A stretch of DNA of 27,406 nt from UBA4735 sp035935465 (GCA_035935465.1 DASYXA010000077.1:1-27406), one strand, 5' to 3'. Positions 1-9,800 are shown, counted from the first letter of the stretch. Numbers and translations are program-made. The notes: generated by a model not told the origin, from the sequence alone.

Positions 1-358
1 CGCCGATCGCGACGGTCGCGACCGGCACGCCGCGCGGCATCTGGACCGTCGACAGGAGCGCGTCGAGCCCGCCGCCGATCGCGTTCGGTGAGACGAGCGG
101 CACCCCGATGACCGGGAGCGTCTGATGCGCCGCGACGGCGCCCGCGAGATGCGCCGCGCCGCCCGCGGCCGCGATGATCACCTTCACGCCGCGCGCGGCG
201 AGGCCCTTGGCCCAGTCGCGCACCTCGTCCGGCGTGCGATGGGCGGAGAGCACGCGCGTCTCGTGCTCGACGCCGAGGCCGTTCAGCGTCTCTTCCGCGA
301 CGGCCATGATCGGCGCATCGCTCGTGCTGCCCATGACGATCGCGACCTGCGCGGTCAT
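1..358 (-). CDS. purE: N5-carboxyaminoimidazole ribonucleotide mutase (PurE), 3' end cut by window edge
   Basis: PurE converts N5-CAIR to CAIR in de novo purine synthesis in the cytoplasm. About 119 residues are visible and the family is about 160 long, so the C-terminus lies beyond position 1. The protein opens with MTAQVAIVMGSTSDAPIM, the PurE phosphate-binding GSxSD-type loop. It continues with LSAHRTPDEV, the conserved SAHRTP substrate motif, and the glycine/alanine-rich AAAGGAAHLAG segment of the active site. The ATG at 358 overlaps the purD stop by four bases (ATGA), so the two genes are translationally coupled. The bacterial-type class I PurE usually needs a PurK partner, which is not visible in this window. 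Identification is secure from motifs and the purD neighbour. Confidence 0.95.
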   Translation of the reverse strand, partial: MTAQVAIVMGSTSDAPIMAVAEETLNGLGVEHETRVLSAHRTPDEVRDWAKGLAARGVKVIIAAAGGAAHLAGAVAAHQTLPVIGVPLVSPNAIGGGLDALLSTVQMPRGVPVATVAIG

Positions 359-1647
359 GCGGTGCTCCCCACCATCTTCACGGGGCCCTCCAACGCGGCG
401 ATGTCCGAACGATAGAACCTGCCCTTCCAGCTGATCCGTTCGGCTGCCAGGTACGCCCGCTCCCGTGCGTGCGCGGGCGTGTCGCCCTGCGCGACGACGT
501 GCATGACCCGACCCCCGCCGGTCACGAACCCGCCGCTCGGCGAGGACCGCGTGCCGGCGTGGAACGTCCACACGTCATCCGGGAGATCGCCGATGGTGAT
601 CTGGTCGCCGACGCGGGGCCGGCCCGGGTAGCCCTCGGCGCAGAGGGCGACGTCGACGTACGCGCGCTGGCTGAACCGCACCGGATGGGTGTGGGTGTAG
701 GCGGCGAGGCGGCCGTCGCCGAGCGCCTGCATGAGCCGGGCGAAGTCGCCGCCGATCCGCGGCAGGATCACCTGCGCCTCGGGGTCGCCGAACCGCGCGT
801 TGAACTCGATGACCCTCCAGCCGGCGGCGGTCTTCATGAGCCCCGCGTAGAGCACGCCCTGGTACGGCGTGCCCCGCGCGACGAGGAGCCGCGCGACCGG
901 CGCGATGAGCCGGTCGGCGAGCGGCTGCGCTTCGTCGTCGGGGAGCACGATCGTCGGCGAGCACGCGCCCATGCCGCCGGTGTTCGGCCCGGTATCGCCG
1001 TCGCCGGCGCGCTTGTGGTCGCGCGCGGGCGGCAGCGCGACCACCGTCTCGCCGTCGACGAGCGCGTGCAGCGAGGCCTCCTGGCCGAACAGGACCTCCT
1101 CCAGGAGCACCGGACCGGCGGCGATCGCGCCGCGCGACAGCGCCGCGTCGGCCTCCGCGCGATCGCGCGCGACGACGACGCCCTTCCCCGCCGCGAGCCC
1201 GTCGGCCTTCACGACCACCGGACCGTCGACCAGTCCGGCGCGGGCGGCCGGCGCGTCGGGGAACGTGCGGTACGAGGCGGTCGGCACCCCCGCCTCGTTG
1301 AGCACGTCCTTCGCGAACGACTTGCTCCATTCGAGCTTCGCTGCCTCGCGCGACGGGCACACGACCGTGACGCCGGTCCGGCGCAGCGTGGCGCCGACGC
1401 CCGACGCGATGAGCTCGTCGGGCCCGACGATCACGAGGTCGATGAACGAGGCCGCGATGTGCTGCTCGAGCCGGCCGTCCCGGTCGATCGGGATATCGAG
1501 CGTGCGGGCGAACAGCGACATCGCCGGATTGCCGGGGATGACGTCGATCGTCGTGACGCTGTCGCACCGCGCGAGCCGCCAGGCGATCGCGTACTCGCGG
1601 CCGCCGCCCCCGAGGACGAGCGCGTTGATGCCGGTCCCACCGGGCAT
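355..1647 (-). CDS. purD: Phosphoribosylamine-glycine ligase (PurD)
   Basis: PurD is an ATP-grasp ligase that joins 5-phosphoribosylamine and glycine to make GAR. From the ATG at 1647 it is 430 residues, the normal family length. The N-terminal domain starts with NALVLGGGGREYAIAWRLA, the family's GGGGREHA signature. The ATP-grasp core contains VVKADGLAAGKGVVVA and HDH-region equivalent ARDHKRAGDGDTGPNTGGMG, and near the C-terminus lie EFNARFGDPEAQ and the metal-ligand segment. The frame stays open upstream to 1782 through in-frame ATGs at 1722 and 1695. I chose 1647 because it sits four residues before the first beta strand, as in homologues, but a start at 1722 cannot be excluded. Its stop overlaps the purE start, and the gap to guaA upstream is about 180 bp. 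Confidence 0.95.
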   Translation of the reverse strand: MPGGTGINALVLGGGGREYAIAWRLARCDSVTTIDVIPGNPAMSLFARTLDIPIDRDGRLEQHIAASFIDLVIVGPDELIASGVGATLRRTGVTVVCPSREAAKLEWSKSFAKDVLNEAGVPTASYRTFPDAPAARAGLVDGPVVVKADGLAAGKGVVVARDRAEADAALSRGAIAAGPVLLEEVLFGQEASLHALVDGETVVALPPARDHKRAGDGDTGPNTGGMGACSPTIVLPDDEAQPLADRLIAPVARLLVARGTPYQGVLYAGLMKTAAGWRVIEFNARFGDPEAQVILPRIGGDFARLMQALGDGRLAAYTHTHPVRFSQRAYVDVALCAEGYPGRPRVGDQITIGDLPDDVWTFHAGTRSSPSGGFVTGGGRVMHVVAQGDTPAHARERAYLAAERISWKGRFYRSDIAALEGPVKMVGSTA

Positions 1648-1827
1648 CCGGATCGCGCTCCGGCCGGCGCGCTGCTCGGCGATGAGCTTGCGCATCCGCT
1701 CACCGTCGTTGAGCCACTTCATGCGCGCATCCGGCTCACTCCCACTCCTGGTCAATCTCGTGGCTGACACGACGAGACACACTCCAGACCGGTGGTGTTC
1801 GCTCGGTGCGGCAACGCCGCCTCTCGC

Positions 1828-3414
<1,587 letters not shown>

Positions 3415-3415
3415 C

Positions 3416-4771
3416 TCAGTACTGCGTCGCACCCGTGAACGCGAATGCCGCGAGGCGCAGCGCCGGGACGCGATACGAGCTGACCTGGAGACCGAACTGC
3501 TCGCCGGGCACGAGGAGCGCGAGCTCCGACCCGACGCCGAGCGTCCCGCCGAGGGCCTCGTGGTACGACTGCGTGAACCGGAAGTTCTTCACCGGATACG
3601 CGATCTCGCCGTCCACGATCGCGAACGTGCCGTCGCGCGTCATGCCGGTCACGATCGTGCGCAGCTGGTGGACCCAGCGCGTGTACCAGAAGCGCGTGAC
3701 GAGCACGCCGTTCTTCGTGTCGGCGATGAGCTGCTCGCGCGTCTTCGTGCCGGGTTCAAGGCGCAGATGCATCGGCGCCGCGGGCTGGAACGGATTCGGC
3801 GGCAGTGCGTGACCGGTGTTCTTCTGCCCGGTGCGATGCGCGGTCTGCGAGTCGTAGACCACGGCCTTCGCGACGCCGCGCTCGACGAGCGTGATGCGCT
3901 CGGACGGCTGGCCCTCGAGGTCGAACGATCGCGGCACCCCCCGGGGGTCGAACGGATCGTCGACGAGCGTGACGTCGCCGGTGACCTTCTGCCCGAGCTT
4001 GCCGACCACGAACGAGCGTCCCTCCTCGACGGCCTGACCGGTGAGCTGCGAGCCGAGAAAGGAGATCATGTCGCGCACCGCGTACGGCTCGAGGATCACC
4101 TCGTGCGTCCCCGGCGCCAGATCGCGCGGCCGCTGCGCGGCCTTCGCCTTCGCGACCGCCTCGCGGGCGCAGCCCGCGATGTCGAGCGTGCCGAAATCGA
4201 GGGAGAGGCGCTGGGCGAACGCGGTGCCGGCGTCGCCGATCGCCGCGAGCTCGGCATCGCTCATGGTCGCCGGCGCGTAGGCCCACACGCCGCGCGAGTT
4301 GGCGACCGCGAGCTCCTGCACGTTCGTCGAGACGTATCCCGCGGCGCTCAACGACGCCGCACGCGCCGCGTCGCACAGCTGCTTGGCGGCGCGCGCGCGA
4401 TCGAGCGGTGTCGCCTCGGCCGTCCGCTCGACGAACGCGCTCGGCGCCGGGCGCAGATCGCGATCGCCGGGCAGGCCGCCGAACGTCGGGTTCTCGGGCG
4501 TGATCTTCGTGAGGCTGGATGCGTCCGTGGCCGCGCGGTGGATGCCCTCGCCGTCGAGCCGGTCTGTCGTCACGATGGCGACGCGGGTGCCGCGGACCAC
4601 GCGGACGCGCAGCTCCGCCTCACGGCTCACGACGTTCTGGTGGATCGCGCCGTTCGCGAAGCGCGTGAGGGCGGCCGTCCGCGCGACGACCACGGCCTCG
4701 GCCTCGTCGCCGTCGGCGGCCCGGAGCGCCTTGTCGCAGATCGCGCGGAGGGCGCGCTCGCCGAACAGCAT
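3416..4771 (-). CDS. pmbA: TldE/PmbA-type subunit of the TldD-TldE protease
   Basis: This is the 451-residue partner of TldD. In characterised systems TldD and TldE form a heterodimeric metalloprotease that trims unfolded peptides, matures microcin B17 and degrades the antitoxin CcdA. In that pair only TldD holds the HExxxH metal site. None is seen here, which supports TldE rather than a second TldD. Visible family features are the N-terminal segment with a FANGAIHQN strand, VILEPYAVRDMISFLG in the middle, LVDDPFDPRGVPRSFDLEGQP, and a C-terminal beta-rich part ending in GATQY. The ATG at 4771 lies five bases after the tldD stop, and a GTG at 4780 overlapping that stop is an alternative. It is one base upstream of guaA, so coexpression is expected. 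Confidence 0.9.
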   Translation of the reverse strand: MLFGERALRAICDKALRAADGDEAEAVVVARTAALTRFANGAIHQNVVSREAELRVRVVRGTRVAIVTTDRLDGEGIHRAATDASSLTKITPENPTFGGLPGDRDLRPAPSAFVERTAEATPLDRARAAKQLCDAARAASLSAAGYVSTNVQELAVANSRGVWAYAPATMSDAELAAIGDAGTAFAQRLSLDFGTLDIAGCAREAVAKAKAAQRPRDLAPGTHEVILEPYAVRDMISFLGSQLTGQAVEEGRSFVVGKLGQKVTGDVTLVDDPFDPRGVPRSFDLEGQPSERITLVERGVAKAVVYDSQTAHRTGQKNTGHALPPNPFQPAAPMHLRLEPGTKTREQLIADTKNGVLVTRFWYTRWVHQLRTIVTGMTRDGTFAIVDGEIAYPVKNFRFTQSYHEALGGTLGVGSELALLVPGEQFGLQVSSYRVPALRLAAFAFTGATQY

Positions 4772-4776
4772 CCCGC

Positions 4777-6243
4777 TCACGACAGGACGCCGACCCGGAC
4801 GTTCCGGAACCGGGCCGGCGCGGCCCCGTGCCCGGTATGGCCGATCTGGCCGGGCTGGCCCTTGCCGCAGTTCGGCGTGCCCCACATGACCCATTCGGAC
4901 TCGGAGCACACCGCGTCGCAGCTCCCCCAGAACTCCGGCGTGATCCCGGTGTAGGTCGGGTTGCGGAGCATCGCCCCGCGCTTGCCGTTCCTGATCTCCC
5001 AGCCGACCTGCGTGCCGAACTGGAAGTTCAGCCGCCGGTCGTCGATCGACCACGAGCGGTTCGTGTCCATGTAGATGCCCTCGTCGGTGTCGGCGATGAG
5101 ATCCTCGAGCGTGCCGGCGGTCCCCGGCATCACCGAGACATTCGTCATCCGGATGAGCGGCAGCCGCGCCCACCCATCGGCGCGCATCGTCCCGTTGCTC
5201 CCGGTGCCCAGCGACAGGGCGGTCTCGCGCGACATGAGGTAGCCGACGAAGATCCCGTCCTTCACCGCCCAGCCCTCGCTCGCGGGGACGCCTTCGTCGT
5301 CGTAGCCGAACGTGCCGAGGCCGCCCGCGCGGGTCGAGTCGATCGCGATGTTCACGTGCTCGCTCCCGTAGCGGAACGACCCGAGGCGATCGGTGGTGAG
5401 GAACGACGTTCCGGCGAACGCGGCTTCGGTGCCGAGCGCGCGGTCGAGCTCGATCGGGTGGCCGCAGCTCTCGTGGCACTGGAGCATCAGCTGGTTGGAG
5501 CTGAGGATCACCGACGTGCGGATGTCCTGCGGGCACTGCTTCGCCGTGAGCAGCGCGACCGCCTCGTCGGCGATGCGCGGCGCGTGCTTCGCGAACTCCC
5601 ATTTGAGGGCGTACTCCCAGCCCGCGGTGTTCTGGCTGCGGCCCCCGGATCCGGGGTACGTCCGGATCTGCTGCTCGCCGTTGCCCACGGACTCGGCCGC
5701 GATCGACGCGCCGGTCTCGTAGAGGGTCTGGGCGATGTCGGCGCCCTCGCTCGAGAGGAAGAGCTTCTCCTCCTTCCAGATCTCGTACGACGACCGGGTG
5801 GTCCGGAGCGTCGGCTGCGCCTGCCGCATCGCCGCATCGGCGTCGAACAGCAGCTGCACCCGATCCTCGAACCGCATCGTCCAGGGGTCGATCCCGATCG
5901 GCGTCGTGTACGTCGCCGTCACCGGCTTCACGTCCGCGAGCCGCGCGTCGCGCTGCGTGGTCAGCGCGGAGGCGCGTGACAGCGCGACCGCGAGCGCAGC
6001 CACGCGATCGGCCTCGTCGGCGGTGAGGATCGGCGACGCGGCGAAGCCCCAGGCGCCCTCGGCGAGTGAGCGGACCGCGAAACCGTACGTGTCGGAGCGG
6101 TCCACGTTCTCGAGATGGCCGTTCTTCACCACGGCGTCCTCGACCGACCGGCGCACGAATCGAACGTCGGCGTACGTGGCGCCGCGGGTGCGGGCGGTAT
6201 CGAGCGCGCGGCGAGCGAGGTCCCGTTCGACGGAACCGAGCAT
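4777..6243 (-). CDS. tldD: TldD-type metalloprotease subunit
   Basis: The protein is 488 residues and carries the HExxxH zinc motif of the TldD family as HESCGH at about residues 257-262. It is followed by the acidic segment PIELDRALGTEA, and GTFGYDDEGVPA appears further on, as in TldD proteins. In the known heterodimer this subunit does the proteolysis inside a chamber formed with TldE. The C-terminus contains WVMWGTPNCGKGQPG, a family-typical glycine-rich loop with a cysteine. The ATG at 6243 shares one base with the guaB stop (TGATG), an arrangement expected to give translational re-initiation. The in-frame open stretch upstream, inside guaB, is a shadow with no family similarity. The pair sits between guaB and guaA without any visible substrate peptide gene. 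Confidence 0.93.
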   Translation of the reverse strand: MLGSVERDLARRALDTARTRGATYADVRFVRRSVEDAVVKNGHLENVDRSDTYGFAVRSLAEGAWGFAASPILTADEADRVAALAVALSRASALTTQRDARLADVKPVTATYTTPIGIDPWTMRFEDRVQLLFDADAAMRQAQPTLRTTRSSYEIWKEEKLFLSSEGADIAQTLYETGASIAAESVGNGEQQIRTYPGSGGRSQNTAGWEYALKWEFAKHAPRIADEAVALLTAKQCPQDIRTSVILSSNQLMLQCHESCGHPIELDRALGTEAAFAGTSFLTTDRLGSFRYGSEHVNIAIDSTRAGGLGTFGYDDEGVPASEGWAVKDGIFVGYLMSRETALSLGTGSNGTMRADGWARLPLIRMTNVSVMPGTAGTLEDLIADTDEGIYMDTNRSWSIDDRRLNFQFGTQVGWEIRNGKRGAMLRNPTYTGITPEFWGSCDAVCSESEWVMWGTPNCGKGQPGQIGHTGHGAAPARFRNVRVGVLS

Positions 6244-7346
6244 CAGGAGGTGCGGACCCGATAATTGGGCGCTTCGACCGTGATGCGCACGTCGTGCGGG
6301 TGCGACTCGCGGAGCCCCGCGCCCGAGATGCGGACGAAGCGCGCCGTCGTGCGGAGCTCCTCGATCGACGCGGCGCCGGTGTACTTCATCCCCGCGCGCA
6401 GGCCGCCGACGAGCTGATGCACGAACGGCTCGAGCGCGCCGCGCGCCGGCACGCGCCCTTCGATCCCCTCGGGCACGAGCTTGCTGAACTCGGCGACGTC
6501 GCCCTGGCCGTAGCGGTCGCGCGACGTCTGCCGGGCCTGCATCGCGCCCAGCGAGCCCATGCCGCGGTACGACTTGAAGCGGCCCTCGTCGGTCTCGATG
6601 ACCTCGCCCGGCGATTCGTCGACGCCCGCGAAGAGCCCGCCGAGCATCACGGTGTGCGCGCCGGCGCCGATCGCCTTGGCGATGTCGCCGGACTCCTGGA
6701 TCCCGCCGTCGGCGCAGACCGGCACGCCCGCCTTCGCGGCCGCGTTCGCGCAATCGAAGATCGCGGTGACCTGCGGCATGCCGGCGCCCGCGACGACCCG
6801 CGTCGTGCAGATCGCCCCCGGCCCGACGCCGACCTTGACGCCATCGGCGCCGGCCGCGATGAGGTCCTCGGTGCCGGCCGCGGTCACGACGTTCCCGGCG
6901 ACGACCTGCACGCGGTGGCGGGCCTTGATCTTCTCGACCATCCGGATGACGCCGGCGGAATGGCCCTGCGCGATGTCCACGAAGATCACGTCGACGCCGG
7001 CCGCCACGAGTGCGCTCACGCGCTCGTCCGCGTCACCCGAGACGCCGACCGCCGCGCCGACGCGGACCCCGCCGTCCTTGCACGCTCTCACGTTCGCCGT
7101 CTGATCCTCGACGCTGAGGTTGCGATGCAGGACGCCCATCCCGCCCAGCCGGCCGAGGGCGATGGCCATCCGCGATTCGGTGACCGTGTCCATCGCCGCG
7201 GAAAGCAGCGGAATGTCGAGAGCGAGCTCTCGGGTGAGGAAGCTTCGGGTGGAGACCTCGCTGGGGCGGGTGTCGCTGCGGGCCGGGATGAGGAGGACGT
7301 CGTCGAAGGCGAGCCCTTCGGTACCGAACTTGTCCTCCGCCGTCAC
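6243..7346 (-). CDS. guaB: IMP dehydrogenase lacking the CBS (Bateman) domain
   Basis: IMPDH oxidises IMP to XMP with NAD, the committed step to GMP. The catalytic Cys is in GVGPGAICTTR (about residue 180). The mobile flap keeps the IMPDH-specific Arg-Tyr in SRDRYGQGD and KLVPEGIEGRVP, which separates it from GMP reductase. It also has YRGMGSLGAM and the substrate loop CADGGIQ. Ordinary IMPDH is about 490 residues with two CBS domains inserted after the second barrel strand. Here the chain is 367 residues and passes directly from NLSVEDQTANVRA to the next strand, so the whole regulatory insert is absent. The start is GTG 7346, preceded by a GAGGG-type Shine-Dalgarno sequence. It heads the guaB-tldD-pmbA-guaA group. 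Confidence 0.95.
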   Translation of the reverse strand: MTAEDKFGTEGLAFDDVLLIPARSDTRPSEVSTRSFLTRELALDIPLLSAAMDTVTESRMAIALGRLGGMGVLHRNLSVEDQTANVRACKDGGVRVGAAVGVSGDADERVSALVAAGVDVIFVDIAQGHSAGVIRMVEKIKARHRVQVVAGNVVTAAGTEDLIAAGADGVKVGVGPGAICTTRVVAGAGMPQVTAIFDCANAAAKAGVPVCADGGIQESGDIAKAIGAGAHTVMLGGLFAGVDESPGEVIETDEGRFKSYRGMGSLGAMQARQTSRDRYGQGDVAEFSKLVPEGIEGRVPARGALEPFVHQLVGGLRAGMKYTGAASIEELRTTARFVRISGAGLRESHPHDVRITVEAPNYRVRTS

Positions 7347-7390
7347 GCCGCCGCCCTCACCCGCTCAAGTGTAGTGAAGCGGTGCGGTCG

Positions 7391-8395
7391 CTACCGGGCC
7401 TTCGCGCGGTTCGAGAGGTTGCTCGCGACGCTGAGGTTCCCGGCGTTGTCGACCGTGACCGCGTACGCGCAGTAGAACTTGCCGGAGGTCAGGCCGGTGA
7501 GGACCAGGGGGATCGCCGGCGGATTGCCGGCGAAGTAGGTGTAGGTCGTGTACGGGGTGGCCGCGCAGCTCGCGCCCGCCTGCTTGTAGTAGACGCGGTA
7601 GCCGGCCACGCCGGAGAGCGCGTCGGTCCCGGCGGATGTCCCGCTCACGTTGAGCTGGCCCGCGGCGGCGCCGGTCGCGACGTTGACGCCGCCCGCGGCC
7701 GTCGGCGCGGTCAGGTCGATCCCGAAGCTCGCCGTCGTATTCCCGGAGGCGTTCCCGACCGCGTCGGCACCCGAGTAGACGACGCTGTGGCTGGCGCTCT
7801 GGCCGCTCACGGTGACGGTCCGGGGCGCCGCGGAGGTGGCCGCGCCGGCGCCGTCGACGTTCGTGGTCGCCGTGCCCATGCCGACGCCCGTACCGTCGTT
7901 CCCGCTCACCACGACGGTCACGGTGCCGTTGAACCAGCCGGCGCACGATCCGCCGTTGCAGGTCGCCGACATCGCGGGCGCGGTGCGATCGGACGTCGGG
8001 CTCTGGGCCGGGCTATCGGGGCTGGTGAAGAATCCGGCCCCCTGGGCGATCTTCGTCTGGACTGTGTAGGTGTAGGTGCCGTCGGCCGGCGGCGTGTCCG
8101 AGTACGCGAGCGACGCGGTCGCCCCGATCTGGACCCCGTTGCGGAGCACGAGGTAGGTGACGGTGTGGCCGTTCGGCGGCGTCGTCGTCGCGGGCCAGGC
8201 GAGGTCGATCCGGCCCGCGATCGCCGGCGTGGCGGTCTCCGACGCCGGAGCGGCGACGTTCGACGTGTTCCAGCTCTGGCCCGGGTTCGTGGTCGAGCCG
8301 GTGAAGCTCGCGCTGGTGTCCCCGGCCGAGAAACCGACGATCGCCGTGCTCACGAGCACGACGAACGCGGCGGCGAAGATGCGGTCCAGGCGCAT
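7391..8395 (-). CDS. Secreted Fn3/Ig-like protein with SipW-type signal peptide
   Basis: The 334-residue protein has a short N-terminus, a hydrophobic helix (about residues 7-24) and then SASFTGSTTNPGQSW, the kind of start seen in TasA/camelysin-type precursors processed by SipW. The mature part looks like beta-sandwich repeats. One is fibronectin-III-like (about residues 55-125, with VTYLVLRNGVQIG and YTYTVQ). The second is Ig-like (about 135-230) and contains a CNGGSC pair that could form a disulphide. The third is Fn3-like (about 235-330, with VAGYRVYYKQAG). Serine, threonine, glycine and alanine dominate. The ATG at 8395 overlaps the signal peptidase stop by one base (TGATG), so peptidase and likely client are coupled. 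The exact role is unknown; a cell-surface or matrix component is the inference. Confidence 0.82.
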   Translation of the reverse strand: MRLDRIFAAAFVVLVSTAIVGFSAGDTSASFTGSTTNPGQSWNTSNVAAPASETATPAIAGRIDLAWPATTTPPNGHTVTYLVLRNGVQIGATASLAYSDTPPADGTYTYTVQTKIAQGAGFFTSPDSPAQSPTSDRTAPAMSATCNGGSCAGWFNGTVTVVVSGNDGTGVGMGTATTNVDGAGAATSAAPRTVTVSGQSASHSVVYSGADAVGNASGNTTASFGIDLTAPTAAGGVNVATGAAAGQLNVSGTSAGTDALSGVAGYRVYYKQAGASCAATPYTTYTYFAGNPPAIPLVLTGLTSGKFYCAYAVTVDNAGNLSVASNLSNRAKAR

Positions 8396-9042
8396 CAGGC
8401 GGCCCTCGCCGCACCGGCGGTGGCCTGCTGGAGCCAGCGCTCGTGCTCGGCCCAGATCCGCTGCGCGTCGGCGCTCGACGCCGGGCGGGCGCGGACCGGA
8501 ACGAGCGTCGCGGCACCGACCGCGCGCCGCTGGATCTGCCGCGCGCTCGGGACCGGCGCCGCCTTCGGGTCCGTGCGGAGGAAGACCATCGCCGCGCAGC
8601 TGAAGAAGATGATCGCCGCGACCAACGTCGCCCCGAGCCGCCAGATGTACTGCATCCAGGCGACCGCGTAGCCGAGGCCGGGGATGGCGACCTTCACCAG
8701 GCCGACCCGGCCGGGGAAGGTGAGTGGCTCCGGGTCGGTGACCTGGTTCGCGTCGCCCTTCGTCGAGAACATCGTGCCCGAGGCACTGCCCTCGACCCCC
8801 ACGATGCGGTGCGTCGTGGTCTGGTCGTAGTGGTCGAAGGTGATGACGTCGCCCAGCCGGAGCTTGTCGGCGGTGACCGGCTCGTCGATCACCAGCGACC
8901 CCTTGTGGATGGTGGGCTCCATCGAGCCGCCGGTCACGACGAAGGACGCCAGGCCGAGCGCCCGGATCCCGACGAACAGGAGCGAGAAGGCGAAGAGCAC
9001 GACGATGAGGCTGCTGATCGTGACCTTGATGGCCTGGGTCAT
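8395..9042 (-). CDS. sipW: SipW/ER-type signal peptidase I
   Basis: This 215-residue membrane protease has an N-terminal transmembrane helix (about residues 8-28) and then the box B serine in VVTGGSMEPTIHKGSL (Ser40). The general base is histidine, in TTTHRIVGVEG (His78), where typical bacterial Lep enzymes have lysine. A Ser-His pair marks the archaeal/ER/SipW subfamily. FSTKGDANQVTDPEPL supplies the conserved aspartate box. A second transmembrane helix (about residues 138-155) and a basic cytoplasmic tail follow, an Nin-Cin topology with the active site outside. The ATG at 9042 is preceded by AAAGGAG at a good distance. SipW of Bacillus processes TasA and TapA. Here TasA-like genes flank the peptidase, so the same client relationship is inferred. 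Confidence 0.93.
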   Translation of the reverse strand: MTQAIKVTISSLIVVLFAFSLLFVGIRALGLASFVVTGGSMEPTIHKGSLVIDEPVTADKLRLGDVITFDHYDQTTTHRIVGVEGSASGTMFSTKGDANQVTDPEPLTFPGRVGLVKVAIPGLGYAVAWMQYIWRLGATLVAAIIFFSCAAMVFLRTDPKAAPVPSARQIQRRAVGAATLVPVRARPASSADAQRIWAEHERWLQQATAGAARAA

Positions 9043-9086
9043 GTCCGTCGTGCTCCTTTCCGTTCGTTCGTCCCGCTCCGTTCCGA

Positions 9087-9128
9087 AGCCGGGGGGGTGG
9101 GGCGGTCCCTCGCGGGACCGCCCCGGCT
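9087..9128 (-). terminator. Strong GC hairpin between tasA-like gene and sipW
   Basis: A perfect 11-bp inverted repeat (9099-9109 with 9114-9124) closes on a TCGC tetraloop, and four further pairs (9087-9090 with 9125-9128) can extend it past a G-rich bulge. It starts seven bases after the stop codon of the upstream TasA-like gene and ends before the sipW Shine-Dalgarno. There is no T tract on the minus strand, so complete intrinsic termination is unlikely. Partial termination or protection of the upstream message 3' end, favouring the structural protein over its peptidase, is the inference. Confidence 0.6.
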
Positions 9129-9134
9129 GGAGAG

Positions 9135-9671
9135 CTAGCGGGCCGCGCCTGCGAGCTGGGTCGCGGTGTAGGTGATCGTGAAGTCCTGGGTGAGCGACTG
9201 GAACGTGTTGTCGGCGCTCGTCGGGAGCGAGAAGTCGAAGGTCAGGGTGTCGGTGGCGCCGGCGGCGATGGTGCCGGAGGCCGCGAGCGCCAGGTTCTTG
9301 AGGGCGCCGGTGTACAGGGTCGTCGCGCCGCGCTTCACGGTGACCTGGAGGCCGTTGGTCGTGTCGGTCCAGAGGGCCGTCGCCGCGGTCGCCGAGATCC
9401 CGCCCACGTAGGTGAAGCCGACGTTGCCGCTGTTGGTGATGACCACGGTCCGGTTGGCCGTGTCGCCGGGGACCAGGTTCGAGATCGAGATGAGCGACGC
9501 CGCCGCGCTCTTGTCGTTGCTCGCGGAGAGCGTCGCCGATCCGAACGAGTTCGCCGGGTTCGTGGTCGTCGCGGTGAAGCTCGCGCTGGACTTGTCCGCC
9601 GTCACCGTGAGGCCGATCAGCACGAGGGCTGAGAGGGCCATGCCGGCGAGGAGGGCTGCTGGCTTGCGCAT
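9135..9671 (-). CDS. TasA/camelysin-like secreted protein with SipW-type signal peptide
   Basis: The 178-residue precursor starts MRKPAALLAG, followed by a hydrophobic helix to about residue 23 and then TADKSSASFTATTTN, the SipW-cognate signal pattern. The mature region is predicted beta-rich: ISISNLVPGDTANRTVVITN and GNVGFTYVGG are the jelly-roll-like strands typical of TasA/CalY, which bear averaged N-terminal domains with conserved NxGxxxxxY-like strands. It has no cysteine, as usual for fibre-forming TasA. I chose the ATG at 9671 over the longer frame because GGGAG precedes it at the proper spacing. The gene lies directly upstream of sipW and downstream of a 175-bp intergenic region with dyads. 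An extracellular fibre or surface-layer role is inferred, not shown. Confidence 0.85.
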   Translation of the reverse strand: MRKPAALLAGMALSALVLIGLTVTADKSSASFTATTTNPANSFGSATLSASNDKSAAASLISISNLVPGDTANRTVVITNSGNVGFTYVGGISATAATALWTDTTNGLQVTVKRGATTLYTGALKNLALAASGTIAAGATDTLTFDFSLPTSADNTFQSLTQDFTITYTATQLAGAAR

Positions 9672-9768
9672 CGCTGGTCTCCCTTTCTCTCCGCCTCGCC
9701 TCTCGTCGGTTCCGGGCGGTTGTGACAAGGGGAACTATCCGGTTCGGGTCCGATCGCTCCATCGGGCC

Positions 9769-9787
9769 GGAGGGGGAGACCCCCTCC
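9769..9787. repeat. Perfect 8-bp palindrome upstream of tasA-like gene
   Basis: GGAGGGGG-AGA-CCCCCTCC is a perfect inverted repeat with a three-base centre, about 100 bp upstream of the 9671 start codon and three bases from the TAGTACCACCG box at 9790-9800. Position and symmetry suit a protein-binding site or a transcript hairpin. Which of these it is cannot be told from sequence. Confidence 0.5.
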
Positions 9788-9789
9788 AT

Positions 9790-9800
9790 CGGTGGTACTA
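9790..9800 (-). promoter_or_regulatory. TAGTACCACCG box, copy A
   Basis: On the minus strand this reads TAGTACCACCG followed by GGAGGG after two bases. The same 11-mer followed by GGAGGG after three bases occurs at 10835-10845. Each copy lies upstream of a TasA-like gene, here 119 bp before the start at 9671. A further inverted GTACCACC half lies at 9820-9827. A shared operator for a transcription factor is inferred. No regulator gene is adjacent. Confidence 0.45.

Noticed and set aside
469..1767. Long plus-strand open frame opposite purD (about 430 codons)
   Set aside because: Composition is Arg/Ala/Gly/Asp-rich shadow of a GC-rich gene; the minus strand encodes a complete PurD with all motifs.
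6243..7346. GMP reductase instead of IMP dehydrogenase, suggested by the missing CBS domain
   Set aside because: The flap with Arg-Tyr and KLVPEGIEGRVP is IMPDH-specific, and guaA is in the same cluster.
7368..7396. Promoter for guaB with TACACT as -10
   Set aside because: No acceptable -35 at 16-18 bp; not strong enough to list.
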